A DNA stretch of 64,000 nt from Prostheceraeus crozeri. Its lineage: Eukaryota; Platyhelminthes; Polycladida; Euryleptidae. Location of the stretch: assembly GCA_907163375.1 (NCBI GenBank), contig CAJQUW010007886.1, positions 1 through 64,000 on the forward strand. The letters are read 5' to 3'. Below, in pieces: positions 20,462 through 32,035 of this stretch. Positions within the stretch are counted from its first letter, which is position 1. Each line of letters starts with the position of its first letter. Both the position numbers and the translations under genes were made by a program. The notes under the pieces were generated by a model that was not told the origin of the DNA, searched no databases, and saw only the letters and a list, made by a program, of their open reading frames with translations.

Positions 20462-21551
20462 TTTATTTGCCTGTTTGAATTGACGCACCATATGCACTCC
20501 ATTAGTACTCCATTTGGATAGTCATAGATCCGCGTTAATAATATTTAACAAAAGATGGCAACATTTATACTATTGTGTCTTCAATTACTATAAAGAAAAA
20601 TCAGCAGCGCCATCATCCTTCACTTCGACGAACTGAATCACACCCCTTACATGAGGAATTCGTGAACTGACTGATAGGCGGCGAAGAAATGCATTGCAAT
20701 ATTCGGAGTGGGGAGACTTGCCATCATGAAAACATGACAATTCCTTCTCAGAAGATAAGGATGTATGGCAGAAATAAAATCAGATAATTGCAGAAGTAGG
20801 GATGTATTAGAGTGAAGTCATGCATTAGAAATAGTCATGAAAACTGATAATCGCACATGCATGCTCGCGAAACATCAGATAACGATAGCTACTCTCCTGA
20901 GCGCCTTTTACGGACTTCAAAATATAGTATACCTGATACAGGATTCCCGTCACGGGAATTCCTGTATGGTTTCTTGAGAACGACTAAAGCAATTTCGAAG
21001 CGATTACAACACTTCAATACAATCTCAGAATCGGTGAAATTTCACAAGGCTTAAAATGTTTCTTCGATTTAAGACTCATATCTTGACATAAGTAATTTCC
21101 ACAAAGATAACAGCAACATAAGTTTATACAAGCAATGTGGAAATAAAACAAACAATTTCGAACACAAAATCTGATTGCCATTTTCGTACTGAAACTTATT
21201 TCAATTTTATTTGATTAAGCATCGAATCATAGGTCTTCAAAGTGAAATATCTGTGAATCAATGGCAAACGTGTCAATTTCTCATCGATTCCTGCCCTAAA
21301 AAATGCATTAAGAAGCTGCAATAAATTGTAATTTTTTTAGACGAACCGTTTTTATAATGTTTTCTTTGTCAATTGTTCCTTCATTTGTTAGTGACTATTA
21401 GCTCTGTTATTCCTTGACAGCGCATTGCCTATAAGTAACTATCAAAATATCAACATTGCGTTGGAAATTAAAAAATTGTAATTTAATGGGGAAATAAAAA
21501 AAATGAATGAAAAAAATGAAAATTGCTGTGTGACATTGCTGGAATACTGAA
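20462..21551. other. Intergenic, nothing firm
   Basis: A 65-codon open frame at 20857-21054 has no supporting splice sites or motif. I see no repeats or RNA genes. Confidence 0.4.
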
Positions 21552-22963
21552 ATGACAGAAACAATTCGAGAAAATACGGTTGTTCCATCTGAATTGAGAA
21601 GTGTAGTTCATCAGTTCATCTCATCAAAATATATGCGGAAAGATGATATTCGTCTTGTTGAATTCAAAGACAAGAAAGATATTTTACTTCTTCACTTCAT
21701 ATCTTCAAATGAGGAAGATGAAGAAACCAGGAAAACTCGCGTTCTTCCTGAAAATCGCCTAATTGACTATGTGAAGCAAAACGCTATCGATATTTATAAT
21801 CACACAGTCACCCTTGGGATAAGAAAGTTGCACTCACTTTCTTCAAAGGTTACTAATGAACGCATTTGTTTGCTATCGCCAAGAAAAGCAAGTAAATATT
21901 CAATTTGTGCTGTTTGCCCGGCAAACACTTGCATATCTGACACGCATAGAATCTGAAAATATCAGACGCGCAGGCTCGAATTTCAGACAGAACCACATAT
22001 AGTTCATGTGTTGGACAAAATCACTGCAGGAAAGACAGCGCGACCTTAAAAAGATTCAGATCATGCTCCGAAAACGGAGTTCGCAAGGATTCATGGTATG
22101 AATACAAAACAATTGCCCTGAAAACCGGGTTTGTGCATGGGAGAGTGTTTTGCAGCCTATCATAGACAGAGCGAGTAAGGTAGTTGGGTTCTCTATAAAT
22201 ATTTTATTATATGATGAGTTAATCGAGTTATATACTGCTTTTATTTTTCAAAAATTGATATTTTTCGATTTTTTCAAATTTTTATCCGTGCATGGCGTGG
22301 CACACTGATTTTGGGTTCCGTCGTCAAAGTGTTTTAATGCAAAAACTGCAATTCATGTACCGTGGGTAAAATTGCAATTTTTCACTACAGATTACAATTA
22401 TCACAATCCGCGGTGCATAAAGTGCAATGCTCCCGAAATTTGGTCGACCAGTGTGGGATCGGGCACTTGGACGAATGTTTATCCTCAGCAAAGCCAGAAA
22501 ACGTGGCTGAAGATATACTTGGTATGTGAACCGTCTACCGAATTGACCATTTCCATTTACATGAAAACGGGACCGTGCAACGTAGGCTAATCTCGTAGTA
22601 ACAGATGGTTGGTTTGAAATTTGCCAACCTACTTAATTTAGATGCTTCCTTTGAGAATACTTCTCAGACGTTGCATCCTCCAAACAGCGCGAAGCTTCTC
22701 TTCAGCTACCTTTCAGTGTTCTAAAAGTCCGTCAAATTTCAGGTCAATCGACAAAAGTGAAGCATCAATCAGTACATAATCCCGCGCCCACAACCAAGAG
22801 GTTGAAAAAACGCTGTCATACCAAAAAACAAAAATGTTTCATACGTGATCGTCAGCTGACAGTCAATTATGTGAGAGTATTTGATCGACTAGATAAGAAA
22901 CCGGACATCATCCTTAATACTCCTCCTAAAACGCAAAGTTCGAATGATCAACATGGATGCTAG
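21552..22963 (+). CDS. Candidate four-exon gene, product not recognised
   Basis: Exon A runs from ATG 21552 to 21891 (donor GTAAAT) and encodes 113 residues rich in Glu/Lys. Exon B starts at 21987 after TTTCAG; the A-B phases agree (1 nt plus 2 nt). Exon C is 22391-22521, between an acceptor ending ACTACAG and a good donor GTATGT. Exon D starts at 22743 after AAATTTCAG and ends at the stop at 22963. C and D join in phase, and the joined frame includes IGHLDECLSSAKPENVAEDIL. The end of exon B is unresolved because the phase-compatible donor near 22128 is weak. D is very basic (KRLKKRCHTKKQK). I do not recognise a domain. The C-D pair is better supported than the whole model. Confidence 0.35.
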
Positions 22964-24095
22964 CATTGAGGTGTTAATTTCGTGACGCAAGACTTGTCAC
23001 AGATCGAATCTACTTTCGAACTCGAAAATTTGATGATGGTTAAACAAGTTCCGAACTCTATGGTAAAAGCCATTTTGATAAATTACAGCGTAATCGATGT
23101 CAGTAGTTGGAACACTGATTTTCTTGCAGCGAAGAAAGGTTCTAGAAAGACTTTTCTCGGAACGAGAAATTTGTCGCATCAGTTTTCAAACCCTTTTTTC
23201 TACACGAGTTTTGCGCTAAGATATCAGACTGGTTGCAAAAGTTGCTGGATTTTGCTTGAATCAAATACAATGATCCTACACGTATGTAGCCTACCTACTT
23301 CCATGATTGTAAAATTCTGTGTCGCCTAAATCGATGCTGCGTTAATTATCGGCTGACTTCAATTTAACCGGTGTTCTTTCTCGGTAAGTTAACCAATCTG
23401 CTAATTTATTAATGCCAAATGTAAACGCTAATTTACGGATTGTGCCAAGCACTGCTGTTAGTTGCAAGGAAAAATATGTATCTATATGTAGAGGTCCAAC
23501 GGAATTATTTAGCCTATCTGTTTTCTCCTTATTTATTGATGTTCATTTATTTTGCGCTTTTCAAGATGATGCGACTACAGTAGCAACGTCATAAATATGG
23601 CCTTAATTTGCGGTGCGTTTATATGTCTGCATTCTGTTACGTGCGTCTGACAAGCTAGTAAACCGAGTCTTCATGATCTTCTGAGCTTAAGCATGACAGG
23701 GTTATACAGCGAAGATATAATTCAGTTCCAACATTTTTCAAAAATTTGACTGCGTTCCTATGCATGGACGCGATGCTAACTTCTTCCTGCCTGCAAAGTT
23801 AGTTTCTGAAATTTGATACCCAACTTTCAAGACATTTTAGTGATGCATCCGTGACTCAATTAAGTATGTTTTTAATTGGTAGAAAAAGACAAGTTGACGT
23901 GTCAGTAGACTAAGTTTCAGCCTCTAAATGTTTCCCTCATGATAGGTTTGCAATATTGGTAACAACTTTACATAAATTCCTTTGAAAACTGTAGCAATGA
24001 GAAAAGTAAAAAAAAACTAATTTGTCAAAAGAATACTTCTGTTGCATTTGAAAATTTTACAAAGATTGAAAGAGTAGAAATGAATCATTTGCAGA
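22964..24095. other. Intergenic, no feature recognised
   Basis: An open frame at 22982-23329 follows the preceding candidate gene but lacks splice support. I see nothing else. Confidence 0.35.
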
Positions 24096-25425
24096 CTAAA
24101 GTCTCATTAGAGCGAAGTCATCATCATCATCAACACTTTCCATCTCGATCTGGTACTTTATTCTTGCCCGATCAAATGCATCGAGATTGCCTTGATCGAT
24201 GTTCGCTTCGAGGAAGTCCACAGTTCGAAGACTTGCGATGGATCCTAATTGCCGATTGCCCAACACAAGTGGTGATTTAGGAAGCCAAGGCTTTGGAGCA
24301 TATTGAGCAGGGGATTTCGGATATCGAAGTTTTGGATTCGTTTTGGAGCTTGAAATGATGTTATTTGTCCTTCGAGTAGGATATTGAGGCCTTGTTTGAG
24401 CTGCTTGCTTTCGTGTCCTCATGGGAGCTGCAAAATAAGAAGGATGAATATGGAGTTGATGAGTTACTCTGCAATGGGACGGAATTCTCACAGAAAAATA
24501 ATTAAGATTCCCCTCCCATTTAACGACCATCATTCAGCCCAGTCCTCATCCATCAGTTTATAAACAGTCCTAGGTATTGTGACTTACTCCTTTATTCTGC
24601 TATCTCTATTCTACTGACATTCTTTATTTTAGATACCTGGTGGTGCAATTCAACTGATGGTAACACTAATTCCCTTGCATGCACATTAACCTGTAATTTA
24701 TTAGTCATTTTATTATCGACGAGCCAATCGATTGGTGGTACAAACAAACGGATCGTCAATCCTTGTCATTATCTAATAATCTAAACTAATCATCACTATC
24801 AGGCAAAGAAAACATGCGTTTATTGCATTATTAAAACAATCCTGAAACAACAACGCAAATCCTGAGAGTAATAGCCATCAAACCAATATGAAAGAAAGCG
24901 GATCAAATGATCGAACAAAGTTTAACAAAAGTGAATGTTACAGAGTTAACTCTATCCACACTTAAATCATTTCATAGGATTACATGAATTACATGAAATC
25001 GGTCATACTCGCTCCGTGTTAAGTTTCATCTAGCTGTAATTATAATGAGCAGGATGATAATATGTATAAATAGTAGAGCGCCTTTCTTCCATGTGGCCGA
25101 GTTGTCACTTATCCCACTCTCATTCCTTTTGTACTAAGTGGCTAGCTAGAGTGCGGAGTGTACCTATTTTAAAAGTCTTAGGTTTGACCCGACCAAGGTT
25201 TGAACCCAGGCCTCCCGAACGCAGAGCGAACACTCTACCACAAGGCCACAGCGGGAGCTAGAAGTACAAATTCAATCCAGCTACATTGATTTTTTGCTAC
25301 TGAAGTTACAAGATCCAAATTCTTGTCAATTTCTGTAAGTAGGTGATTCGTACCTTTTCGTTCTCTTTTCAATTCATATTCCGCCTCGTTAAGGACCTGT
25401 CGAATTCGTTTTTCTCTTGTTTTCC
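24096..25425 (-). CDS. 3' end of a spliced host gene, basic charged protein (two exons)
   Basis: A 72-bp exon (25425-25354) lies between an acceptor with a clean pyrimidine tract (TTTTACTTTTCAG) and a donor GTACGA. It encodes KTREKRIRQVLNEAEYELKR, a charged helix. The next exon (24427-24096) follows an acceptor ending TTATTTTGCAG. The phases agree exactly (one base plus two give GCT, Ala). The last exon encodes about 110 residues: a basic Pro/Thr-rich stretch (PMRTRKQAAQTRPQYPTRR), repeated PK/LGNR motifs and an acidic DDDDDFALMRL end. Upstream exons are not fixed. The splice phase at 25425 is compatible with the exon ending at 60151. The intron between the two exons carries a SINE. Function is unknown. 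Confidence 0.55.
25070..25262 (-). mobile_element. tRNA-derived SINE, MetaSINE-like body
   Basis: On the minus strand, box A (TGGCCTTGTGG) and box B (GGTTCAAACC) of an RNA polymerase III promoter sit about 35 bp apart near 25250-25195. They are followed by TTTTAAAATAGGTAC and a body that recalls the widely shared MetaSINE central domain. The body match is only by eye. It lies in the intron of the minus-strand gene. Confidence 0.65.
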
Positions 25426-26169
25426 CTGAAAAGTAAAAATTGCATTTGATGCAGGAAGCGGAACATACGCAAAGGAATTCTGCATTATGAGAGGGTACCT
25501 TATACCAAAACATATTTTTGACGCGTTATATTCGTGAAATCAAGGCCAATTATTCAATCTCTTTCGGTTTCCCTTTCTACTTTCTACAATGGCACAAGGA
25601 AGCGATTTTCAACCTTAAAGATGCTTCATTTAACTTGAGCTTCACAGTAGAGATTCCGAGAAAGTTCAGTGTCAAATTCGATAAATTTGTGATATTTGGA
25701 AAAATCGTCTTTTCTACAAATTAAAACAAGCTAGAAAAAGTAGTCATCTAATGAAATTAAATTAAAAGACACTCACATACCATTATGTGATCTTAGAACG
25801 CATACGCACTCAGAACCGCTCGAAAAGGCTTTTTGCTTTGGAAGCAGCATCTCCAAACCACTTCCCTAATCACATACAATATTGATGCTTTCAAATGGTG
25901 TGCGAGCAAGAATATCTTTTTTCAAATTACCAATAGGTTTATCAAATCTCGTATTTTGTAAAGCAATGCCGATTTCCAATAAGTTTTAATAATGAAAGCA
26001 ACACAATTGACTTCGTGTTTAATACCCGAGCGCTTTCGTGGCCTCTTGTCAAGGGTGGACGGCCAAGTGTGAACATGTACAGAGATGGCTGAGAAACATT
26101 CAATGATAACTGCCGCCAGTGACACCAACCAATCAGTGCCAAGTGCCAATGAGAGAACATGTTCCTAGG
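25426..26169. other. Non-coding, nothing recognised
   Basis: Short chance frames only. If the large-intron model is right, this is intron sequence of the minus-strand host gene. Confidence 0.35.
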
Positions 26170-26335
26170 TCAAACTTATCAAATTTCAACAGATGCAATC
26201 ACCACTAGACATGTTTCGGCCTGTTAGAGCTTCATCAGTCGTGAGAAAGATTCGAACCAGCGACATTGGAGCTAGAGGACGGCCAAGCATACTCTCTAAC
26301 CACAGGGCCAACGTACCATCTGTTGAGAGCATGAA
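26170..26335 (-). mobile_element. tRNA-derived SINE (family 2)
   Basis: The minus strand shows TGGCCCTGTGGTTAGAG (box A) and GGTTCGAATC (box B). A body with ACTGATGAAGC and GAAACATGTC follows, then a tail with GCATCTGTTGAAATTTG. The same architecture recurs at 41618-41775 and 41895-42030. Confidence 0.7.
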
Positions 26336-27240
26336 TTAGCCAGGAAAGCACTGCTTTAACGCAGGCTCGTGGTTTTTACTTGTCGTTAACTGAAGGTAAT
26401 TTCATTTCCTAATATCCTCTTTTAGTAACCCTTGACTTCGGAATGCATTTTGCTGTGCTAGAGAGGAAAATTCTTTAAAAATATCTTGTCCTTCAACACC
26501 TGCATGCATTCTGTCCTTCAGCATGAGAAGATACGAAGATAACACTAACGGATATCCACGTCATTAAATTTTGAAGCATATTACGAACATAGTTCGTTTG
26601 AACCATTAAACGCAAATATGCAGAGTAGCAGTAAGTATACAGTTCACACATTGATTTACGAAAATGCAGTGGAACTGTAGAGGAAATTAAAGATGCAAGA
26701 AGACATCAACTTTGAAGATTTCGAACGATTTCATATAAATGCAAACTGCTAATTATTTTCACTGCTGTTTAATGACTCATATCTGCACAATCAATCTCCT
26801 CGATGTGCATCAAAGTAAGAATGATTGACAATGACATAAAGTCAAGTTCCCTGCAATAAATTTTATCTTCCCAGGAAGCAGCACGACTACAAACAAAATA
26901 TTCAACAATTTAAGCCGTCAATCAGTGTCAAGAGAAGGACGAAATTTCTCTGAAAAGACAGTAAGTATCGACCTGTTGTCCGGAATATCACCCATATACA
27001 TAGGCAATCATGAGAATTTTGCAGTATAATGCGGATCCAACGCGAGGTAGCATTAGCCAAGTACCATAACGATGAATTGACATTGCGTAATGCGTGAGCC
27101 AACTGTAGTTAATGGTAGCAATGAGATACTAAAATAAATGCGGTCGATCATCCTTATGATATTTGTTCCATTGTGTTTACGTCTGAGACTGCTTACTTAT
27201 CTGAAGACAAAATATTGCCACCAAAGTAGAGAATAAATAT
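26336..27240. other. Non-coding, nothing recognised
   Basis: AT-rich sequence with no supported gene or repeat. Confidence 0.35.
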
Positions 27241-27404
27241 CTGATTAAAATAGAAAGCACTTTTCTGGCCAAGAAATTAAATCACATTCTCTCGCGAGTT
27301 TTCAGACTTCGTCCTTCGTCAGGTTACAAAACTGCAGATCATAGTGCTCGTGAGAAAAAATAACTTAATTTCGAGCCCAGAAAAGTTCCTTCCATTTTAA
27401 TCAG
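27241..27404. repeat. Fold-back element, 164 bp
   Basis: CTGATTAAAATAGAAAG at the left end pairs with the complement of the right end (CTTCCATTTTAATCAG). The arms are about 58 bp each. The centre holds GACTTCGTCCTTCGTCAGG, a word seen in several animal retroelement-derived repeats. It is a small non-autonomous repeat. Confidence 0.7.
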
Positions 27405-30400
27405 TGATTAACTAGCTCGATGGCTCCACCATTGCTCAATGAATCAATATACTTTGGTAACTGAAAACGTTCTCAATTTATTTATTCAAAGCAATGAAAA
27501 TATGTCCGAGAAGCAAAAAACGTGAGGCTTCGAATATTTGAAGATTAATGATTGACTCGATGTTCTGATTCGTGGAGACTGAATCTGTAAACAATCAGCA
27601 GTTTCAATTTGTTAGATTTACAATTAAAGCAATATTAAATAAGAATATTAAATCAATTCCAAATTTAAACTGATAGAGGTTTTACAAATTATGTTCACTG
27701 AGACAATGCTTTACTGCTTTACTGCGTTTCAAATTCCCTTCTATCATTATCGCACTTTCTTTCAGTCTTGACTGCCAAATTTAGAAGGGAAAACAAAATC
27801 CACTATTAATGTGGTTGTCTAAAAACTGAATGAACTGTTTCACTGACAACAGACGTTTCTGAATATAAAACAATATTGCAATCATGTAGATGTTCGACTT
27901 GTAGGATTCATACATGCTAAGTGGAATTACTGATCGCTCAACGAGTATACTTACTCCCAAAGACGCAATGTTTTTACAGTTGTGTAAGTTTAATTAACCC
28001 TGTCCAAAAAATGTCAGCACCAAACAGAGGCAAATGTCTTACGCTTCGAGCTCTCAAAAGCAGCACAATTTTTGGCACAATTTCCAATAATGTTTGAACA
28101 TCATCGGTCTTTCGCTGTCATTTTTGTGGATGTTGCATTTGGATCAACAACAGGGACAATGAAAGTTGATTGTTGCCCCTTTTCCACTTCACCAATCGGA
28201 CAAAATGTGCACGTGTTTTGAAGGATGCATACATGATTTGCTAGAAATTCCCATGATCCACAGATAGCATGGTCCAGATATGTCACATAGATTAGATACA
28301 CTATTATTATTGTGTGCATCATTATTCTATTATAGATATGTTCTAATTCTATTCTTTTATTATTCCAATATTCTATTAAAATTGTATTATATCATGACTT
28401 CACTGAGACGTGTTCGTCAATTCTCTGCAAGCGGATTTATTAAATGATTTTCGCCTTCACAAAATACCGCACCAAGCCGCACAGCAGATGATATGACCTT
28501 GTCATACTACTTCTGAGCCCCTAAAGTCATTCTATTCAAAGTAGGATATTCTACAAGATCTGACAAACGTCCGCTTTATCAAAACAGGTAGACCACCCTT
28601 CTTTGTGATTTCAGGCAGGTTGAGTTAAGCAATGAGCTTTGAAATAACGGAATTTCGTCTGTAACCATTAGCACGAGGTTCTCGGGATGCTAGCACTGCG
28701 AAAACCGTGAAAACCACTCTGCAACAGTGAAATAAGGAAGTCCTTAGAAGTGGTAACTAGCCCTTTACCACACCTAAGACATTCGCCACAGATATTGTCA
28801 AACTATCTGAGGTAACCGTCAACTCTGATGAAGAAGTAAAGAATATATATAAAATAAAAGGTCGAAAAATAATTGCTTATGCATCAGTAGGAAGCTTATC
28901 TATCTTGGTTGTCAAAATCAACCAATATGAAATTAATTTTCATTACATTAAAAATCGAAAAGTTCAGTTACGTTTACGCAATTGAATTTTATCGACATAG
29001 TATATGACATTAGAAATGTTCCGGACGACCAAGTCCGCATCCACCAAGCTATCGACATGGCTGACGCTTAAGTGCTGACTTTATCAGGATGCTACCTGTA
29101 TTTATTTCGCTAATGACTGATCCCAAAACTGATGTCATCACATTAACATGCCCGAGAAATAAGATCAAAGACTGTCTTTGGATAGGATTGCGCAAACCCT
29201 GATGTTTGCCGAAAACTCACTTGCCATGCTATTTTGAGTTCCGAAAACCCGGAGTACCGCATTCCGTGCAGAACAACAAAATTGACCTTTGTTCGTTCCA
29301 ATGGTTGTATTAGTTTTCAGCAACTCGGTCATCTGGTTGCCATGAATGACAATTCAAAGCTTTGATTGCACTTTATTCAAAGAAGTTGATGTTTTCAGCA
29401 GTAGTTGGAGTTTGATGGTGGATGACTTTGACAAACAGCACGCGTTAATCAGTTCTCGCATGGAAACGTCTTAAGACAATGTTGAGAACATGCTTGAATG
29501 AATCGGGATAGATTAGTGGCGCTGAATACAACTCAAATAGACATTTTTGAATTATGTATCATTGAGAAACATCACAGCAATTGCATCCAAATGAATGAAT
29601 ATACCAAATACATTGTGAGGCATGATAATCTGTCCATCATATGATTTGGGATTCACTATTCGTAGCAGAGAAATGACATAATTAATTATAAAACTGTTAT
29701 GAGTAGTGTTAAAAGTATATTGATACTATCAGCTACATTCTTGGATGAATGAGCAAGTTAATTATAACTTCACTAGTTCTTCAAAAATGGTGTGTGAGTG
29801 ATTCGAATTGATATAGCTGCTTATTTCTGCAAGAAATTGACAAAAATCTCGATTTTCGAAAAGTTCCCATCGGCCAAATTTGACAAAATTTGCCATGCTT
29901 ATCAGAAACACGTGAAAATAGAAAGTCACAAAAAGTAGGGCCGCAGATGCCATAGGTCTGCACTCTAGAGTTCCCAGGAGCCTTCCCCGCGGGTAAAATA
30001 TCCACGTGGCTGAGGCAAAAACAGCTATGGAAGACAAAGGAAAGATGAAAGACAACTTTTTCAATTTCTGTATCTGTAGAAACTTTTGATCAGATGAAAA
30101 TGATGCATGTATTTCGCAAATGCATTTGATTTACTACGGCACATTTTAAGCTAACTGCAAAAAATCGTAAAATGGTAAATGAAACTGATGACACATGTCT
30201 GTTGCTCTGATCGGTCATCAATTATTCCTGAACTTTATTCCCTCTGAATCAGCGACTCAAAGCACTACGTTTTATGGATTTCCAATATGAATCTCTTCTA
30301 CTCAGCAAATTTAGTTAAATTTAAGGAAAACTGAGATCGCTTAACGTTTTTTCAGTGACTTACGAAAAAGCGACTTGCAAAGTCTTAATAAAAGCATTTA

Positions 30401-31650
30401 TAATTCTAAGAAAGCATTTGAGATATTCGATGTACAGAAATAATTCACATCATGCATGAAATACAAATCATGAACTTCCATGCATACAGCACGGCAATGA
30501 ATTCATAATTCACGGAAATGTTCATCTTCATTCAAACCGGCACCTAACACAAGAAAACACGGAGCTTTATGTTCATGTCTCCCTACATAAATTGCATTCG
30601 ATAAAAAGGAATCTTTATACATCAAACGTGCTGTTTTAGTTAAATGCTGTATCTGATCAACCAATGACACTTCAATAGCCGAGAGCGGCAATTCTTGAGA
30701 ACCAAAACATATGAGACATTGATACTGAGTCAGTCAAGCGAACGGGACTGAAAATAGGCCAGAAGCCAATGGCTTTAACTTAGTTGGAGAGGTTGCTGAT
30801 GTGAATGCTGTTGCCAACGACCGCTGTTAGATGTGATTGGGATAGACGCGTAACGACTGCTGGAGATTTGGTTGTAGGTTGGGCTGCATAGACAACTTCT
30901 CGCGTTCATCAAAAGTAAGCTCAGTATGAATGCGCGAGGTAAAGCAAGTGGTGCAGTGTGGCAAATGTAAAAGTCATCAACCGTTCGGTGCGATTTCTTT
31001 CTAACTTTTGTGCTTCTTCTCTGTAGGAAGTGACCATTGCTCAGTGCATGTCGCTTCACATCGCCACGCGTATTATCAAATGCTATCTGTAAAGACGGTT
31101 GTTATCAAGTGCGAGAATTGTGAATTCTAGTCCAAGAGCTGCGATGCCGCGTCAATCGATCGTCAGCATTTCTTCTTCATCATTCTGTCGGTGCTATGCA
31201 AAGCCAACGCACCAAACTTACTGACTTTTAGTATTTTCATAAATCTAACAAAAATATCTATTTTTGCTTTCAAAAACTTCATTTTTTCGTTTTAGGACGA
31301 CAAAACCATTCAATTGAAGGTGAACGCTATCTCTTGCTGCTTTCAGTGTGTATTGTGAAAAACATTCATGCTCATGACAGATATTCAGTTACATGGTGCA
31401 TGTATGACTGAATGTTTAATTCTTTTACATAAGAAAGACAGCTCGTGAACTTGACAAGAACATGTAGGCCCACATCGCAGCAAATTGATCCTATCTAATT
31501 TGTCAAGCGGATCCTGTTGTTTGTTTGGGCCAACGAAACATCGAAACGTTCGATTCCACTCAAACAAATTTTGATAAAAGCTTTCCAATAAAAGCTAAAC
31601 GCTACCTAAGATGGACTTGACTTTCCGTTGCCCGTTGAAGGGACCGTTGA
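27405..31650. other. Long non-coding stretch with a few exon-like fragments
   Basis: The best candidate is 30693-30503 on the minus strand: an acceptor-like TTCTCAAG followed by a 62-codon frame of natural codon usage (VGRHEHKAPCFLVLGAG) and a stop. A weaker minus-strand frame at 31588-31385 contains several Cys. Neither can be tied to other exons. The rest shows no gene, RNA or repeat. Confidence 0.3.
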
Positions 31651-31994
31651 ATGGCTTGCAGACGTTCTAAAATCCTTAGTGTCTTAATCCAGGCAGAGGA
31701 TGAACACAGACAGACGCACTTATCAGCCTCATTTTCGTCAATGAAGACTTTCAATTATCCTACACAAAGAAAAGGTGGCCTTGTGGAGTCGTCGCCGTTT
31801 TGCCAAAATCCAACCCTAAAACCTGGGGAAGAAGCGACAATATACGAGTAAGTAAGTTGCTGTCTCCTCCGTTATTGACGGAACTTTGTATTTTCTTCTC
31901 ATTTTCATTCTTTTGTGTCATAGAACTTGGAGTATTGAATAACTCCATTTTCAGACAGCAAAGGGCTACCTTACAACAGCACTGTAATCGGTAA
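31651..31994 (+). CDS. Candidate terminal exons of a small plus-strand gene
   Basis: The first exon (31651-31847) encodes 65 residues ending EEATIY. It is followed by a strong donor GTAAGTAAG. A 107-bp intron ends in CATTTTCAG at 31954. The second exon (31955-31994) continues in phase to a stop after QHCNR. Its end lies 44 bases from the end of the first TRPC gene, so the two would be convergent. No domain is recognised, and earlier exons may exist. Confidence 0.3.
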
Positions 31995-32035
31995 TCTTTC
32001 CAGTCAAGTTAAAATTCCCATGTGCTCTTTAAGTC

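Noticed and set aside
22982-23329. 115-codon frame after the candidate four-exon gene
   Set aside because: Starts with a non-ATG codon, lacks splice sites and has a noncoding-like second half.
28101-28322. Minus-strand frame with a hydrophobic start and several Cys
   Set aside because: It looks partly protein-like, but no acceptor or linked exon could be found.
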